Of a stretch of DNA of 64,000 nt, positions 49,892 through 59,145 are shown piece by piece; the first letter of the stretch is position 1, and the number at the start of each line of letters is the position of its first letter. Below the pieces are notes generated by a model. It did not search any database. It saw only the letters and a list, made by a program, of their open reading frames with translations, and was not told where the DNA came from. Made by a program: the position numbers and the translations under genes. This DNA is from Bradyrhizobium murdochi (GTDB lineage Bacteria > Pseudomonadota > Alphaproteobacteria > Rhizobiales > Xanthobacteraceae), in NCBI RefSeq assembly GCF_000472965.1, contig NZ_KI421483.1:78211-142210 (forward strand), written 5' to 3'.

Positions 49892-50923
49892 TTACATCGG
49901 CCGATAGGCTCGCACGTCCGACGGTACGGCGACGCCGAGCTTGATCTGGCCGACCGACTTGATGATGTCGTCGCCGAGCAGTTGGGCGAAGCAGGCATAG
50001 CCCCAGTCGCTCATGTGCAGGCCGTCGGCGATCACGAAATTCTCGATCGGAATCGCCTGCCGCTCGTGCCAGTCCTTCATCACCGCGAAGCGCGGGAAGA
50101 CGCCGACCTTGCGAAGCTCGGCCGTCTTGTTCAAGAGCTTCATCATCTTGCCGGCACTTTCGGCGTGCTCGTTGACCCGCGGCGAATATTGCGGATCGAT
50201 CAGCACGACGTCGGAGCCCGCGGCCTGAATGCGTGCGATGCCTTCGTCGATGAGCTTGACGGTCTCGCCGGGATCGAGGTTGCGCAGCACCGCATTGGTG
50301 CCGACCTGCCAGATCACCAGATCCGGACGCAAGTCGATCACGGATGCCTGCAGCCGCTTCATCATTTCCGGCGCGTCCTCGCCGCCCTTGCCGGCATTGA
50401 CGACGGAGATGTCGGCCGTCGGATATTTGCGGCGTAGCTGCGCTGCGAGCCTGTTCGGATAAGTGAATTCCGGCGAACTGGAGCCGTACCCCTGGGTCGA
50501 TGACGATCCGAAAGCGACGATCACCACTGGCTGACCCGCGACGAGCTTGTTCGCGACACGCGGCAGCGATCCCATCGATTTGGAAGCGCCCTTCGGCGGC
50601 AGGCAGGGAACGCGGCTGAAGATGTCGCCGGCCGATTTCGCGACTTCCTTCACCTTGTCGATCGCTTTGCCGGTGACGCCCTTCTGCGCGGCCGGATTGC
50701 CGGTGGCCGCCGGCGCAGCCTGCGGCGGGGCGCCTTCAGCCGAAGGTTTCTTTTCCGGGTTGTTCTCGGCTTTGGCGCCATCGGATAGCGCCGCCTGCTG
50801 ACCCGCTTGCGGTGAAGCCGTCTGGGCATGCAAAGGCGCCACCGAGGCAGGCATCAACAGCGCGAGGCCCGCGGCGAAGACAGTCAGCAATGTCGACAAA
50901 CGAAAAGGGCAGTGAGAACTCAT
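49892..50923 (-). CDS. SGNH/GDSL hydrolase, exported
   Basis: 343 residues with a signal peptide (LLTVFAAGLALLMPASVAP), a disordered Pro/Ala linker, and an SGNH domain from about residue 130. Block I FGSSSTQGYG (Ser), block II AGKGGED (Gly), block III VGTNAV (Asn) and block V ADGLHMSDWG (Asp and His) are all present, so it should be an active esterase or O-acyltransferase. It is the last gene of an operon with opgC-like and a second SGNH gene. Confidence 0.83.
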   Translation of the reverse strand: MSSHCPFRLSTLLTVFAAGLALLMPASVAPLHAQTASPQAGQQAALSDGAKAENNPEKKPSAEGAPPQAAPAATGNPAAQKGVTGKAIDKVKEVAKSAGDIFSRVPCLPPKGASKSMGSLPRVANKLVAGQPVVIVAFGSSSTQGYGSSSPEFTYPNRLAAQLRRKYPTADISVVNAGKGGEDAPEMMKRLQASVIDLRPDLVIWQVGTNAVLRNLDPGETVKLIDEGIARIQAAGSDVVLIDPQYSPRVNEHAESAGKMMKLLNKTAELRKVGVFPRFAVMKDWHERQAIPIENFVIADGLHMSDWGYACFAQLLGDDIIKSVGQIKLGVAVPSDVRAYRPM

Positions 50924-50935
50924 TAACGCTAGTTC

Positions 50936-51697
50936 CTAATTCTGCTGCGCCTGATCTAGGCGGGCCGCATCGAGCACGAATTTCGACAGCGCGCGGCCGA
51001 GGCAGGCATGAACCCTCTTGGCCATGTCGGTGCCATGAAAGGTACTGAACAGATCGAAATCTCCGGCGTCGTTCCAGTGGCGCATGATGGCGAACCGATC
51101 GAACAGCGGAACATTATGCTGCTGCGCCACCACGCGCATATTATCTAGGTATGGCGGCGCCGAAATCATCGTTTCCGTGCGCGGGCTGTATTGCAGATTG
51201 ACCAAAACCACGTCGGCTCCCGCATTTTGCAGCGCAGCAACGCCCTCGTCGACAGCGCCGCGAAAATCGTCAGGATCGACGGATCGCATAGCATCGACGG
51301 TTCCCGTCTGCCAGATGACCAAAGTAGGCCTTTTTGCTTCCACCAGCTTAACGAGGCCGGCGTCCACCTCCTCGGCGGTCTTGCCGGTGTGTAGTTCTAC
51401 CGAGAGGTTGATTGGGGTGGAGGGCAGCTTCTCCTTCAGCGCTGCCTGCAGCCTGGCCGGATAGGCGCTGTTTTCGGAGGACAGGATGGTCGATGATCGG
51501 CTCCCCACCACCAGAACGGTCAGCGGCCGGGCGTTCTTGACGGCCTCGGCCACCTTGGGAAGCGTGCTTTCGGTGGAGAGGAGGTAGGGGGGAACTTCGC
51601 AAGCCTGGGGAGCGGCATCCTGGGCACGTGCCAATCCGGCCGGTGCAAGACCCGCAAGCAGCGCCAGGACCAGCACAGTTCCCGAGCCGGGCCTCAT
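50936..51697 (-). CDS. Degenerate SGNH hydrolase-like exported protein
   Basis: 253 residues with a signal peptide (VLVLALLAGLAPAGLARAQ). It aligns with its neighbour, but key residues differ: block I keeps Ser (VVGSRSSTIL), block III reads TGTVDA where the neighbour has VGTNAV, and block V reads STFHGTD where the neighbour has ADGLHMS, losing the Asp. So it may be inactive or a binding partner. Its start overlaps the opgC-like stop by 4 bp. Confidence 0.75.
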   Translation of the reverse strand: MRPGSGTVLVLALLAGLAPAGLARAQDAAPQACEVPPYLLSTESTLPKVAEAVKNARPLTVLVVGSRSSTILSSENSAYPARLQAALKEKLPSTPINLSVELHTGKTAEEVDAGLVKLVEAKRPTLVIWQTGTVDAMRSVDPDDFRGAVDEGVAALQNAGADVVLVNLQYSPRTETMISAPPYLDNMRVVAQQHNVPLFDRFAIMRHWNDAGDFDLFSTFHGTDMAKRVHACLGRALSKFVLDAARLDQAQQN

Positions 51698-52953
51698 GCG
51701 CTTCCTCCCGCCATATCGGCGTTGATTGCCGTGCTTTTCGTTTTCGAGGCTCCTTTGTCGGCCGAATGCTTGTACCACGAAATCACCCACGCCATGCCCC
51801 ACATGATGAGGATACCGGCAAGACTGACCAGGGCGTGCGTGAGGGCACCCCCACCGACTTCCGCCAGCACAAAGTGTCCCGCAAAGGCCAGGAAGACGCC
51901 GAGACAGAATATCTCAAGCGAATGCTGGCCACACAGGATCAATGGCCGCAGCCAGCGCGATTTGAGGCCCGACCAATCCTTGGGCAGGAAGCGCACGGTG
52001 AGCGCGGCCAGCGCCAGGAAATGGGCAAACCGCAGCACGTCCAAATCCGTCTTGGTGATCGGGTACATCCACTGTTCGATCCGCTTGGGCATCAGGAAGC
52101 TGAGCTGCGGAATGTGCCAGGTGAGCGTGACGAAGAACGCCGCCACCAGGTAGGTGATGCAGATCCACATTGTCACCGGCGACGACAGGATGCGGGACAT
52201 GCGCTGCGCCCCGCCCAGTGCGCACCAGGCGCCGAACACGAACAGCAACTGCCAGCAGAACGGATTGAATATCCAGAAGCCGCTCGGATAGGCCGTCAGA
52301 TACCAGTCGAAGTGCCAGGTCAGCGCGTAGAGCAGCACCGATAGTCCCAGCGCGACGTCGGCCCGCCACTTCATCAGCCACAGGATGATGGGCAGAAACA
52401 GCATCAGCACGATGTAGAGCGGCAGCACGTCCATGTTGACGGGCCGGAATCTCAGCAGCAGCGCCTGGACGATCGTGACATCCGGTTGCTTGAGGAAATC
52501 CATGATGCCCATTTCCTCGCTGTAGAGCGGATTCTCGAAACGGGTGGCGACGTAGGATATTTCCGCCAGGAAGATCGTGAACAGGAACACATGGGCGACG
52601 TAGATCTGCCACACGCGCCGCATGATGCGCGCGGTCGCCACCACAAAGCCGGCCTCGAGCATCGCGCGGCCGTAGACGAAGGCGGCGGTGTATCCGGAGA
52701 TGAAGATGAAGATCTCGGTGGCGTCGGAAAATCCGTAATTGCGGATCGTGAACCAGGTCAGGATGTTGGTCGGCAGATGGTCGATGAAGATCAGCCACAG
52801 CGCCATGCCGCGAAACAGATCGAGCCGCAATTCGCGCTCGCCGGCCACCGGGAACGCAATCGCCGGCGCGGACGATGCTGCGGCGGCCTTGGCATCGCTG
52901 GCCTTGGCATCGCTGCGAGGCGTTCCGGCGACTGGATCGGCAATGGACGACAT
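51694..52953 (-). CDS. OpgC-like membrane acyltransferase
   Basis: 419 residues with about ten membrane segments and the OpgC start ELRLDLFRGMALWLIFIDHLP, with the conserved His. FSDATEIFIFISGYTAAFVYGR is the family hallmark. OpgC proteins add succinyl groups to osmoregulated periplasmic glucans. Two coupled SGNH genes follow, an arrangement that mirrors fused acyltransferase-SGNH proteins modifying sugars. The start MSSIADP was preferred over an upstream extension. Confidence 0.83.
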   Translation of the reverse strand: MSSIADPVAGTPRSDAKASDAKAAAASSAPAIAFPVAGERELRLDLFRGMALWLIFIDHLPTNILTWFTIRNYGFSDATEIFIFISGYTAAFVYGRAMLEAGFVVATARIMRRVWQIYVAHVFLFTIFLAEISYVATRFENPLYSEEMGIMDFLKQPDVTIVQALLLRFRPVNMDVLPLYIVLMLFLPIILWLMKWRADVALGLSVLLYALTWHFDWYLTAYPSGFWIFNPFCWQLLFVFGAWCALGGAQRMSRILSSPVTMWICITYLVAAFFVTLTWHIPQLSFLMPKRIEQWMYPITKTDLDVLRFAHFLALAALTVRFLPKDWSGLKSRWLRPLILCGQHSLEIFCLGVFLAFAGHFVLAEVGGGALTHALVSLAGILIMWGMAWVISWYKHSADKGASKTKSTAINADMAGGSA

Positions 52954-53204
52954 CTGGCACCGTTTGGGCAATTGAGCTTTTGCGCGTGCACTGTCCGGAA
53001 AAGATAACATCGGCCCGCAACCTGCACACCAGATACGCAAGGGATACGCAAGCGGAAGGTCCGGGCCGGGCAGCGCGGCTGCGCTCTAGAACGGAACTGT
53101 GTTGAAACCGCGATGAAGCAGGCGGGCAACCCGGCGCAGCGGAGATTGGTTCCCCCGGCATTCCCGGCTATGATGCGACACAGGATTCCCGGAAGCTTGT
53201 TCGC

Positions 53205-53597
53205 ATGTACCGCGCCGTCACCCGTCAGATCGAAGTCACCGTCGAACCGAACTTCCTCCCCGAGCGCTCGTCGGTCGACAAGGGCCAGTATTTCTGGTCC
53301 TACACCATCGTCATCACCAATACCGGCGCCGAGACCGTGCAGCTTCGCACCCGGCACTGGATCATCACCGACGCCACCGGCCGCAAGCAGGAAGTCCGCG
53401 GCGAGGGCGTGGTCGGCGAGCAGCCTGTTTTGGCGCCGGGCGAACGCTTCGAATATACCAGCGGCGTGCCGCTGCCGACCGCATCGGGCTTCATGACCGG
53501 GCGCTATCAAATGGTCAGCGAAAGCGGCGAGCGTTTCGAGATTGACGTGCCGACGTTCTCGCTGGACAGCCCGGACAATAAGCGGGTGTTGAATTGA
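53205..53597 (+). CDS. apaG: ApaG protein
   Basis: 130 residues, the whole ApaG fold: RQIEVTVEPNFLPERSSVDKGQY, FWSYTIVITNTGAETVQLRTRHWIITD, GEQPVLAPGERFEYTSG and GFMTGRYQM. The beta-sandwich is linked to Co/Mg homeostasis in enterobacteria; its exact role here is not known. Confidence 0.92.
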   Translation: MYRAVTRQIEVTVEPNFLPERSSVDKGQYFWSYTIVITNTGAETVQLRTRHWIITDATGRKQEVRGEGVVGEQPVLAPGERFEYTSGVPLPTASGFMTGRYQMVSESGERFEIDVPTFSLDSPDNKRVLN

Positions 53598-53614
53598 CGA
53601 GCGGCCATCATATG

Positions 53615-53703
53615 AGGTGGGCAAAGCGCTAGCGTGCCTACCATCACGAAGCGTGCTCGTTGATGGATGGTGGGCACGGCGCTAGCGCCTTTGCCCACCC
53701 TAC
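53615..53703. repeat. Palindromic intergenic element, family C (copy 2)
   Basis: Same family as the element at 49788: AGGTGGGCAAAGCGCTAGCG at one end and CGCTAGCGCCTTTGCCCACC at the other. It lies between convergent apaG and hslO and probably ends both transcripts. Confidence 0.75.
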
Positions 53704-53708
53704 GGTCC

Positions 53709-54713
53709 CTACTCTTCCACGCCCGCTTCATGCGGGGTGAACTGGTAGACCGAGGAGCAGAACTCGCAGGTCACCACCACCTTGCCGTCCTTGACCATCT
53801 CGGCGCGGTCCTTGGGCGCAAAACTTTTCAGCATCGCCGAGACCGCCTCGCGCGAGCAGGAGCATTGTGCGCGCAAGGAGAGCGGCGAGAACACGCGCAC
53901 GCCGCGCTCGTGAAACAGGCGATACAGCAGGCGCTCGCCCGACAGATCGGGATCGATCAGTTCGACATCCTCGACGGTACCGATCAGCGACTGACCTTCC
54001 ACCCATGCGTCGTCTTCCGCCACCTGATGCGTAACCGCGCCTTCCGGCGCGTCGCCCGGATGCAGGTCAGCCTGCCGCGCCCGCTCGGGCGCCTTCGGTA
54101 GGAATTGCAGCAGCATGCCGCCGGCGCGCCAGCGATGTTTGCCGCCGTCGCCGCCGCGCCATTCTTCGCCGACCGCGAGCCGCACGCGGGTCGGGATCTG
54201 CTCGGAGCGCAGGAAATATTCATGCGCGGCATCCTCGAGGCTGCCGCCGTCGAGCGCCACCAGTCCCTGATAGCGGCTCATGTCCGCGCCCTGATCGATG
54301 GTCATCGCGAGATGGCCCTTGCCGAGCAGGGCGCCTGAATCCTGCCCGTCCTTCAACCGTCTTGCGTCGTAGCGCGCATAGGCGCGCAGCCGATCCGGCG
54401 ACTGGAAATCCACGATCAGAAACGACACCGGGCCATCGGTCTGCGTCTGTAAAATGAAACGGCCGTCGAACTTCAACGCCGAGCCGAGCAGCGTCGCCAG
54501 CACGATCGCTTCGCCAAGCAGTTTTCCAACCGGCGCCGGATAATCGTGCTTGGTCAGGATGTCGTCGAGCGCGGGGCCGAGCCGGGTCAGCCGTCCGCGC
54601 AGATCGAGCGAGGCGACCTCGAACGGCAGCACCGCATCATCGACGGGAACGGACGACGGCGCGCGGATCGGCGCCTCGGTCGTGATTTTGATGTCGGGGG
54701 ATTCAGAAACCAT
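53709..54713 (-). CDS. hslO: Redox-regulated chaperone Hsp33
   Basis: 334 residues. The C-terminal zinc switch is complete: CSCS (CxC) and, about 30 residues later, CEFC (CxxC). The core shows FILQTQTDGPVSFLIVDF and ARYDARRLKDGQDSGALLGKGHLAMTIDQG. It turns into a holdase under oxidative stress. It follows argF on the same strand after a repeat element, a common order in this group. Confidence 0.92.
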   Translation of the reverse strand: MVSESPDIKITTEAPIRAPSSVPVDDAVLPFEVASLDLRGRLTRLGPALDDILTKHDYPAPVGKLLGEAIVLATLLGSALKFDGRFILQTQTDGPVSFLIVDFQSPDRLRAYARYDARRLKDGQDSGALLGKGHLAMTIDQGADMSRYQGLVALDGGSLEDAAHEYFLRSEQIPTRVRLAVGEEWRGGDGGKHRWRAGGMLLQFLPKAPERARQADLHPGDAPEGAVTHQVAEDDAWVEGQSLIGTVEDVELIDPDLSGERLLYRLFHERGVRVFSPLSLRAQCSCSREAVSAMLKSFAPKDRAEMVKDGKVVVTCEFCSSVYQFTPHEAGVEE

Positions 54714-54780
54714 GGACCTCTATCTGGGGGTTCGGAATGCAAAACGGAAGGGGTTTGAGAGCAGCGAAACTATCTTCACC

Positions 54781-54903
54781 CGTCGTCCCTGCGAACGCAG
54801 GGATCCCATAACCACGGGGCGTCGTGAGTCAGGCAGAGCGTCAGCCACTGCCTTCAATCATCAGGGCCGCGGCGTATGGGTCCCTGCGTACGCAGGGACG
54901 ACG
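54781..54903. repeat. Palindromic intergenic element, family D
   Basis: Ends CGTCGTCCCTGCGAACGCAG and CTGCGTACGCAGGGACGACG face each other over 123 bp. It fills the argF-hslO gap. Confidence 0.7.
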
Positions 54904-54910
54904 GAGATAG

Positions 54911-55837
54911 CTACCCCACCGCGTCAAAACACCAGGCCAGAATGCCTTTCTGCGCATGCAGGCGATTTTCGGCCTCGTCGAACACGACCGACTGCGCGCC
55001 GTCGATCACCTCGTCAGTGACTTCCTCGCCGCGATGGGCGGGCAGGCAGTGCATGAAGATCGCGTCCGGCTTGGCCAGCGACATCAGCTTCGCATTGACC
55101 TGATAAGGTTTCAGCACATTGTGGCGGTGTTCGCCATCCTTGTCTCCCATCGACACCCAGGTGTCGGTGACGACGCAATCGGCGCCGCGCACGGCGGCTT
55201 CGGGATCGGTGCCGAGCACGATCGGCGCCTGCGTTGCCTTGATCCAGTCCTTCATCGCCTTGTTCGGCGCAAGCTGCGGCGGGGTTGCGACATTGAGCTT
55301 GAACTTGAAACGCTCGGCTGCGTGCGCCCACGAGGCCAGCACGTTGTTGTCGTCGCCGGTCCAGGCCACGGTGCGGCCCTCGATCGGCCCGCGATGCTCC
55401 TCGAAGGTCATCAGGTCGGCCATCACCTGGCAGGGATGCGAGCGCCGCGTCAGGCCGTTGATCACGGGCACAGTGGCGTGCGCGGCCAATTCCAAGAGCG
55501 CGTCGTGGTTGAGGATGCGGATCATGATTGCATCGACATAGCGCGACAGCACGCGCGCGGTGTCGGCGATGGTCTCGCCGCGGCCGAGCTGCATCTCGGC
55601 ACCGGTCAGCATGATGGCTTCGCCGCCGAGTTGGCGCATGCCGACGTCGAACGACACCCGGGTGCGGGTCGAGGGACGTTCGAAGATCATCGCCAGCGTC
55701 TTGCCTTCGAGCGGCTTCTTGCCCTTCTCATGTGCCTTCAGTTTCGCCTTCATGGTGGCGCTTAACGCCAGCATGCTGCGCAATTCATCTAACGGCAGTT
55801 CGTTGATGTCGAGGAAGTGGCGGACGGACTTGCTCAT
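54911..55837 (-). CDS. argF: Ornithine carbamoyltransferase
   Basis: 308 residues. Carbamoyl-phosphate motif STRTRVSFD, then HPCQVMADLMT, the SMG loop DTWVSMGDKDG and HCLPAHRG are all present. It makes citrulline in arginine synthesis. Two adjacent ATGs (55840, 55837) overlap the argD stop; either gives essentially the same protein. Confidence 0.93.
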   Translation of the reverse strand: MSKSVRHFLDINELPLDELRSMLALSATMKAKLKAHEKGKKPLEGKTLAMIFERPSTRTRVSFDVGMRQLGGEAIMLTGAEMQLGRGETIADTARVLSRYVDAIMIRILNHDALLELAAHATVPVINGLTRRSHPCQVMADLMTFEEHRGPIEGRTVAWTGDDNNVLASWAHAAERFKFKLNVATPPQLAPNKAMKDWIKATQAPIVLGTDPEAAVRGADCVVTDTWVSMGDKDGEHRHNVLKPYQVNAKLMSLAKPDAIFMHCLPAHRGEEVTDEVIDGAQSVVFDEAENRLHAQKGILAWCFDAVG

Positions 55838-57045
55838 CATCCCGCCGCCTTCTTCAACTGGCCAGCGGAGAGCGCGACACAGGCGCGCTCCAACCTTTGC
55901 ACGGATTCCTCGATCTCGGCCTCGGTGACGATCAGCGGCGCCAGGAATCGCACCACATTGTCGCCGGCGCCGACGGTGAGCAATTTCTCGTCGCGCAATG
56001 CGTTAACGAGATCGCCCGACGGCACCACGGCCTTGACGCCGATCAAAAGCCCCTCGCCGCGCACTTCCGACAGCACGGCGGGATAGCGGTCGACGACGGA
56101 GGCCAGTTTCTGCTTCAACAGCAGCGACATCTTCTGCACGTGATCGAAGAAGCCAGGCTTCAGCATCACGTCGAGCACGGCATTGGCGGCTGCGATCGCC
56201 AGCGGATTGCCGCCGAAGGTCGAGCCGTGCGAGCCCGGCGTCATGCCGCTTGCGGCTTCCGTCGTCGCCAGCACCGCGCCGATCGGGAAGCCGCCACCCA
56301 ACGCTTTGGCCAGCGACATCACATCCGGTGTCACGCCAACGCGCTTATAGGCGAAGAGATCGCCGGTGCGGCCCATGCCGGTCTGCACCTCGTCGAACGC
56401 GAGCAACAGGCCCTTCTCGTCGCAGAGCTGGCGCAGCGCCTTGAAGAAAGACTGCGGCGCGGAGCGCACGCCGCCCTCGCCCTGCACAGGCTCGATCAGG
56501 ATGCCCGCGGTCTGCGGGCCGATCGCTGTCTTGACCGCTTCGAGATCGCCATGCGGCACCTGGTCGAAACCGTCCATCGGCGGCCCAAAGCCTTCGAGAT
56601 ATTTGGCGGAGCCGGTGGCTGCGAGCGTGCCCAGCGTGCGGCCGTGGAAGGCGCCCTCGAAGGTGACGAGGCGATAGCGTTCAGGATGGCCCTTGGAGAA
56701 TTGATAGCGGCGCACGACCTTGATTACGCCTTCCATCGCCTCCGCGCCGGAATTGCAGAAGAACACGAGGTCGGCAAAGCTCTGCTCGCAGAGCCGCGCG
56801 GCGAGCTTCTCGCCATCCGGCGACTTGAACAGGTTCGACATGTGCCAGAGTTTCGTCGACTGTTCCTGCAGCGCCGCGATCAGGTGCGGATGGCAGTGAC
56901 CGAGCGCATTCACCGCGACGCCCGAGGTGAAGTCCAAATAGCGCTCGCCATTGGTGGCGGTCAGCCAGCAGCCCTCGCCGCGTTCGAAGCCGAGATCGAC
57001 CCTGGCGAAGACAGGGAGCAGATGCGACGTGGCGCTATTGGTCAT
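55837..57045 (-). CDS. argD: Acetylornithine aminotransferase
   Basis: 402 residues, class III aminotransferase: FFCNSGAEAMEGVIKVVR, FHGRTLGTLAATG, FDEVQTGMGRTG and the PLP lysine in SLAKALGGGFPIGA. It works in arginine (and possibly lysine) synthesis. The start MTNSATSHLLPVF follows an untranslated leader with a hairpin at 57138-57162. The stop overlaps argF. Confidence 0.93.
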   Translation of the reverse strand: MTNSATSHLLPVFARVDLGFERGEGCWLTATNGERYLDFTSGVAVNALGHCHPHLIAALQEQSTKLWHMSNLFKSPDGEKLAARLCEQSFADLVFFCNSGAEAMEGVIKVVRRYQFSKGHPERYRLVTFEGAFHGRTLGTLAATGSAKYLEGFGPPMDGFDQVPHGDLEAVKTAIGPQTAGILIEPVQGEGGVRSAPQSFFKALRQLCDEKGLLLAFDEVQTGMGRTGDLFAYKRVGVTPDVMSLAKALGGGFPIGAVLATTEAASGMTPGSHGSTFGGNPLAIAAANAVLDVMLKPGFFDHVQKMSLLLKQKLASVVDRYPAVLSEVRGEGLLIGVKAVVPSGDLVNALRDEKLLTVGAGDNVVRFLAPLIVTEAEIEESVQRLERACVALSAGQLKKAAG

Positions 57046-57540
57046 GGCAATCACTGAGGTTTGAGACCTGCCTTTGAGACCTGCCGCGGGCGTGCATTGG
57101 CGCGAACGCGGCAACAGCCGGTCTTGCGAAAACGAAACGTGCCGCCTCTTAAGGGCGGCACGTGAGAGGCATTCTATGTGGGCGTGGGGCGCTGTCAACA
57201 CGCCACGGAACAGCCCTTCCTGCAGTGCAAGATGCTGAAATCCGTAAGATTGCGGTGTGGTGGAAAACACGCAGTGAAATGCCTAGATGTCAGAACATGT
57301 GGACGTTCGAGCCCGGACTCTTGCGCCCGAGTCCCGCCATATTGTAGCTTTTGGGCTGTCGGGTACGACATCTCGTGCGGCAGTTCTGATCCCTTAGAGT
57401 CCTTTTGTGCAGGCGTAAACGTTCGGCGCGGTTAGCGCGTCCGGCGAGGGCTAAGGGATTCTGACCGCAGGGATTTTTGAGACGAATGACTCGCCAGCGC
57501 TGCCCCCGATTGGCCGGCGCGACGCGAAGGGAAGATTACG
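57046..57540. other. Divergent argD-gcrA intergenic region
   Basis: 495 bp holding promoters for argD (minus) and gcrA (plus). It contains the perfect hairpin at 57138-57162 and a GANTC (CcrM) site, GATTC, near 57457, which is of interest because GcrA works with CcrM methylation. I see no further gene. Confidence 0.5.
57128..57162 (-). terminator. Terminator-like hairpin in the argD leader
   Basis: CGTGCCGCC (57138-57146) and GGCGGCACG (57154-57162) form a perfect 9-bp stem. Read on the minus strand it is followed by TTTCGTTTTC. It lies about 92 bases before argD, so it may be a leader attenuator or the end of a short RNA. Confidence 0.45.
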
Positions 57541-58050
57541 ATGACGGTTTTGACCTGGTCCGACGATCGCGTCGAACAGCTTAAGAAGCTCTGGGAAGCC
57601 GGATTGTCGGCGAGCCAGATCGCTGCGGAACTCGGGAATGTGACGCGAAACGCCGTGATCGGCAAAGTGCACCGGCTGGGCCTGTCCGGCCGTGCCAAGA
57701 GCCCCTCCTCGGCCGCCCCGCGGCAGCGCAAGGCACGCCCCGCCCAACCGATGATGCGGGTGTCGCGCCCGGTCTCGCGCGGCAACACCGCGCTGGCACA
57801 CGCCTTCGAAGTCGAGATGGAGCCGGATCCGATCGCCTTCGACAACGTCGTGCCGATGAGCCAGCGGCTGTCGCTGCTCGAACTGAACGAGGCCACCTGC
57901 CACTGGCCGGTCGGCGATCCCTCGAGCCCGGAATTCTTCTTCTGCGGCGGCAAGGCGCTCACCGGCCTGCCCTATTGCGCCCACCACTCGCGCATCGCCT
58001 ACCAGCCCGCCGCCGATCGGCGGCGGCAGCAGCCGAAGCAGACGAGGTGA
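57541..58050 (+). CDS. gcrA: Cell cycle regulator GcrA
   Basis: 169 residues. The N-terminal HTH is highly typical (MTVLTWSDDRVEQLKKLW, ASQIAAELGNVTRNAVIGKVHRLGL), then a basic linker and a C-terminal domain with Cys/His residues (CHWPVGDP, FFCGGKALTGLPYCAHHSRIAY). GcrA binds RNA polymerase with sigma-70 and promotes transcription at methylated GANTC promoters during the cell cycle. A good RBS (GAAGGGAAG) precedes it. Confidence 0.93.
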   Translation: MTVLTWSDDRVEQLKKLWEAGLSASQIAAELGNVTRNAVIGKVHRLGLSGRAKSPSSAAPRQRKARPAQPMMRVSRPVSRGNTALAHAFEVEMEPDPIAFDNVVPMSQRLSLLELNEATCHWPVGDPSSPEFFFCGGKALTGLPYCAHHSRIAYQPAADRRRQQPKQTR

Positions 58051-58430
58051 TTGAGAGGCGCGAGCGACGACTTCGCTCCGCTGTAGCTGAGCGATCGAAG
58101 GCCGCGCCAGTTGCGCTCCCTCGCTCCGCTCTTGCGGGGAGAGGGTTGGGGTGAGGGGCTCTCACCGCGATCACGGTCTATCGATAGACCTGTACTCCCT
58201 CACCCGGTCGCATCTTGCGATGCGATCCGACCTCTCCCCGCAAGCGGGGCGAGGTAAGCACGGCAACCATCGAAGTCGGTGGCCATACCTCGCTGGAGCT
58301 CTAGCGCATTTCAACGATCGAGATTTGTGGTTACGGGTCCCCGCACCCCGTGCGCAATTGCGCACTAGGCGGGGACGACAGTGGAGCTTGCGGAAACGAC
58401 GGTGCACTTTGCGGCCACGATAGCGGAACG
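58051..58430. other. Convergent gcrA-phoB intergenic region
   Basis: 380 bp mostly made of palindromic elements (58116-58256) plus a short stretch before phoB's end. No gene is seen. Confidence 0.5.
58116..58256. repeat. Palindromic intergenic element, family E
   Basis: Left arm CTCCCTCGCTCCGCTCTTGC and right arm GCAAGCGGGGCGAGG, with inner GGGGTGAGGG/CTCCCTCACCC. At its centre lies a perfect 16-bp palindrome GGTCTATCGATAGACC (58175-58190), and a hairpin GTCGCATC-TTGC-GATGCGAT follows. Confidence 0.7.
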
Positions 58431-59135
58431 CTACGGCTCCACCTTCGCAAAGCGGTCATCCAGCGCATACCCTGCGCCGCGGACGGTGCGGATCGGATCC
58501 TGCTCGCGGCCGGGGTTGAGCAGTTTGCGCAGGCGGCCGATGTGGACGTCGACGGTGCGCTCGTCGATATAGATGTCGCGGCCCCAGACGCTGTCGAGCA
58601 ACTGCTCGCGGCTGAAGACGCGGCCGGGATGCTCGAGGAAAAATTCCAGCAGGCGATACTCGGTCGGGCCGAGATCGATCTGGCGGCCCGAGCGCGCGAC
58701 GCGGCGCTTTTCGCGATCGAGTTCGATGTCGCCATAGGTCAGCACGGTGGCGAGCCGCTCGGGGCTCGCACGGCGCAGCAGGCCCTTCACGCGCGCCAGC
58801 AGTTCCGGCACCGAGAACGGCTTGACGATGTAATCGTCGGCGCCGGTCGCCAGCCCCCTCACCCGCTCGCTCTCTTCGCCACGCGCGGTCAGCATGATGA
58901 TCGGCAATTGCTTGGTCTCGGGGCGCGCCCTTAAGCGGCGGCACAGCTCGATGCCGGAGAGCCCCGGCAGCATCCAATCGAGCACGACGAGATCGGGCAC
59001 GCGCTCCTTCAGCCGCGTATCCGCATCGTCACCGCGGCCGACGGTTTCGACCTCATAGCCTTCTGCGTCGAGGTTGTAGCGCAACAGCGTGGTGAGCGCT
59101 TCCTCATCCTCGACCACCATTATGCGCGCACTCAT
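58431..59135 (-). CDS. phoB: Phosphate regulon response regulator PhoB
   Basis: 234 residues: receiver domain with phospho-acceptor Asp53 (VVLDWMLPG) and acidic pair in VVEDEE, followed by an OmpR/PhoB winged helix (GPTEYRLLEFFLEHPGRVFSREQLLD, RTVDVHIGRLRKLL). GAGGAAG precedes the ATG. It lies last in the pst-phoU-phoB group. The 3' end of phoR lies beyond pstS. Confidence 0.93.
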   Translation of the reverse strand: MSARIMVVEDEEALTTLLRYNLDAEGYEVETVGRGDDADTRLKERVPDLVVLDWMLPGLSGIELCRRLRARPETKQLPIIMLTARGEESERVRGLATGADDYIVKPFSVPELLARVKGLLRRASPERLATVLTYGDIELDREKRRVARSGRQIDLGPTEYRLLEFFLEHPGRVFSREQLLDSVWGRDIYIDERTVDVHIGRLRKLLNPGREQDPIRTVRGAGYALDDRFAKVEP

Positions 59136-59145
59136 TCTATCTTCC

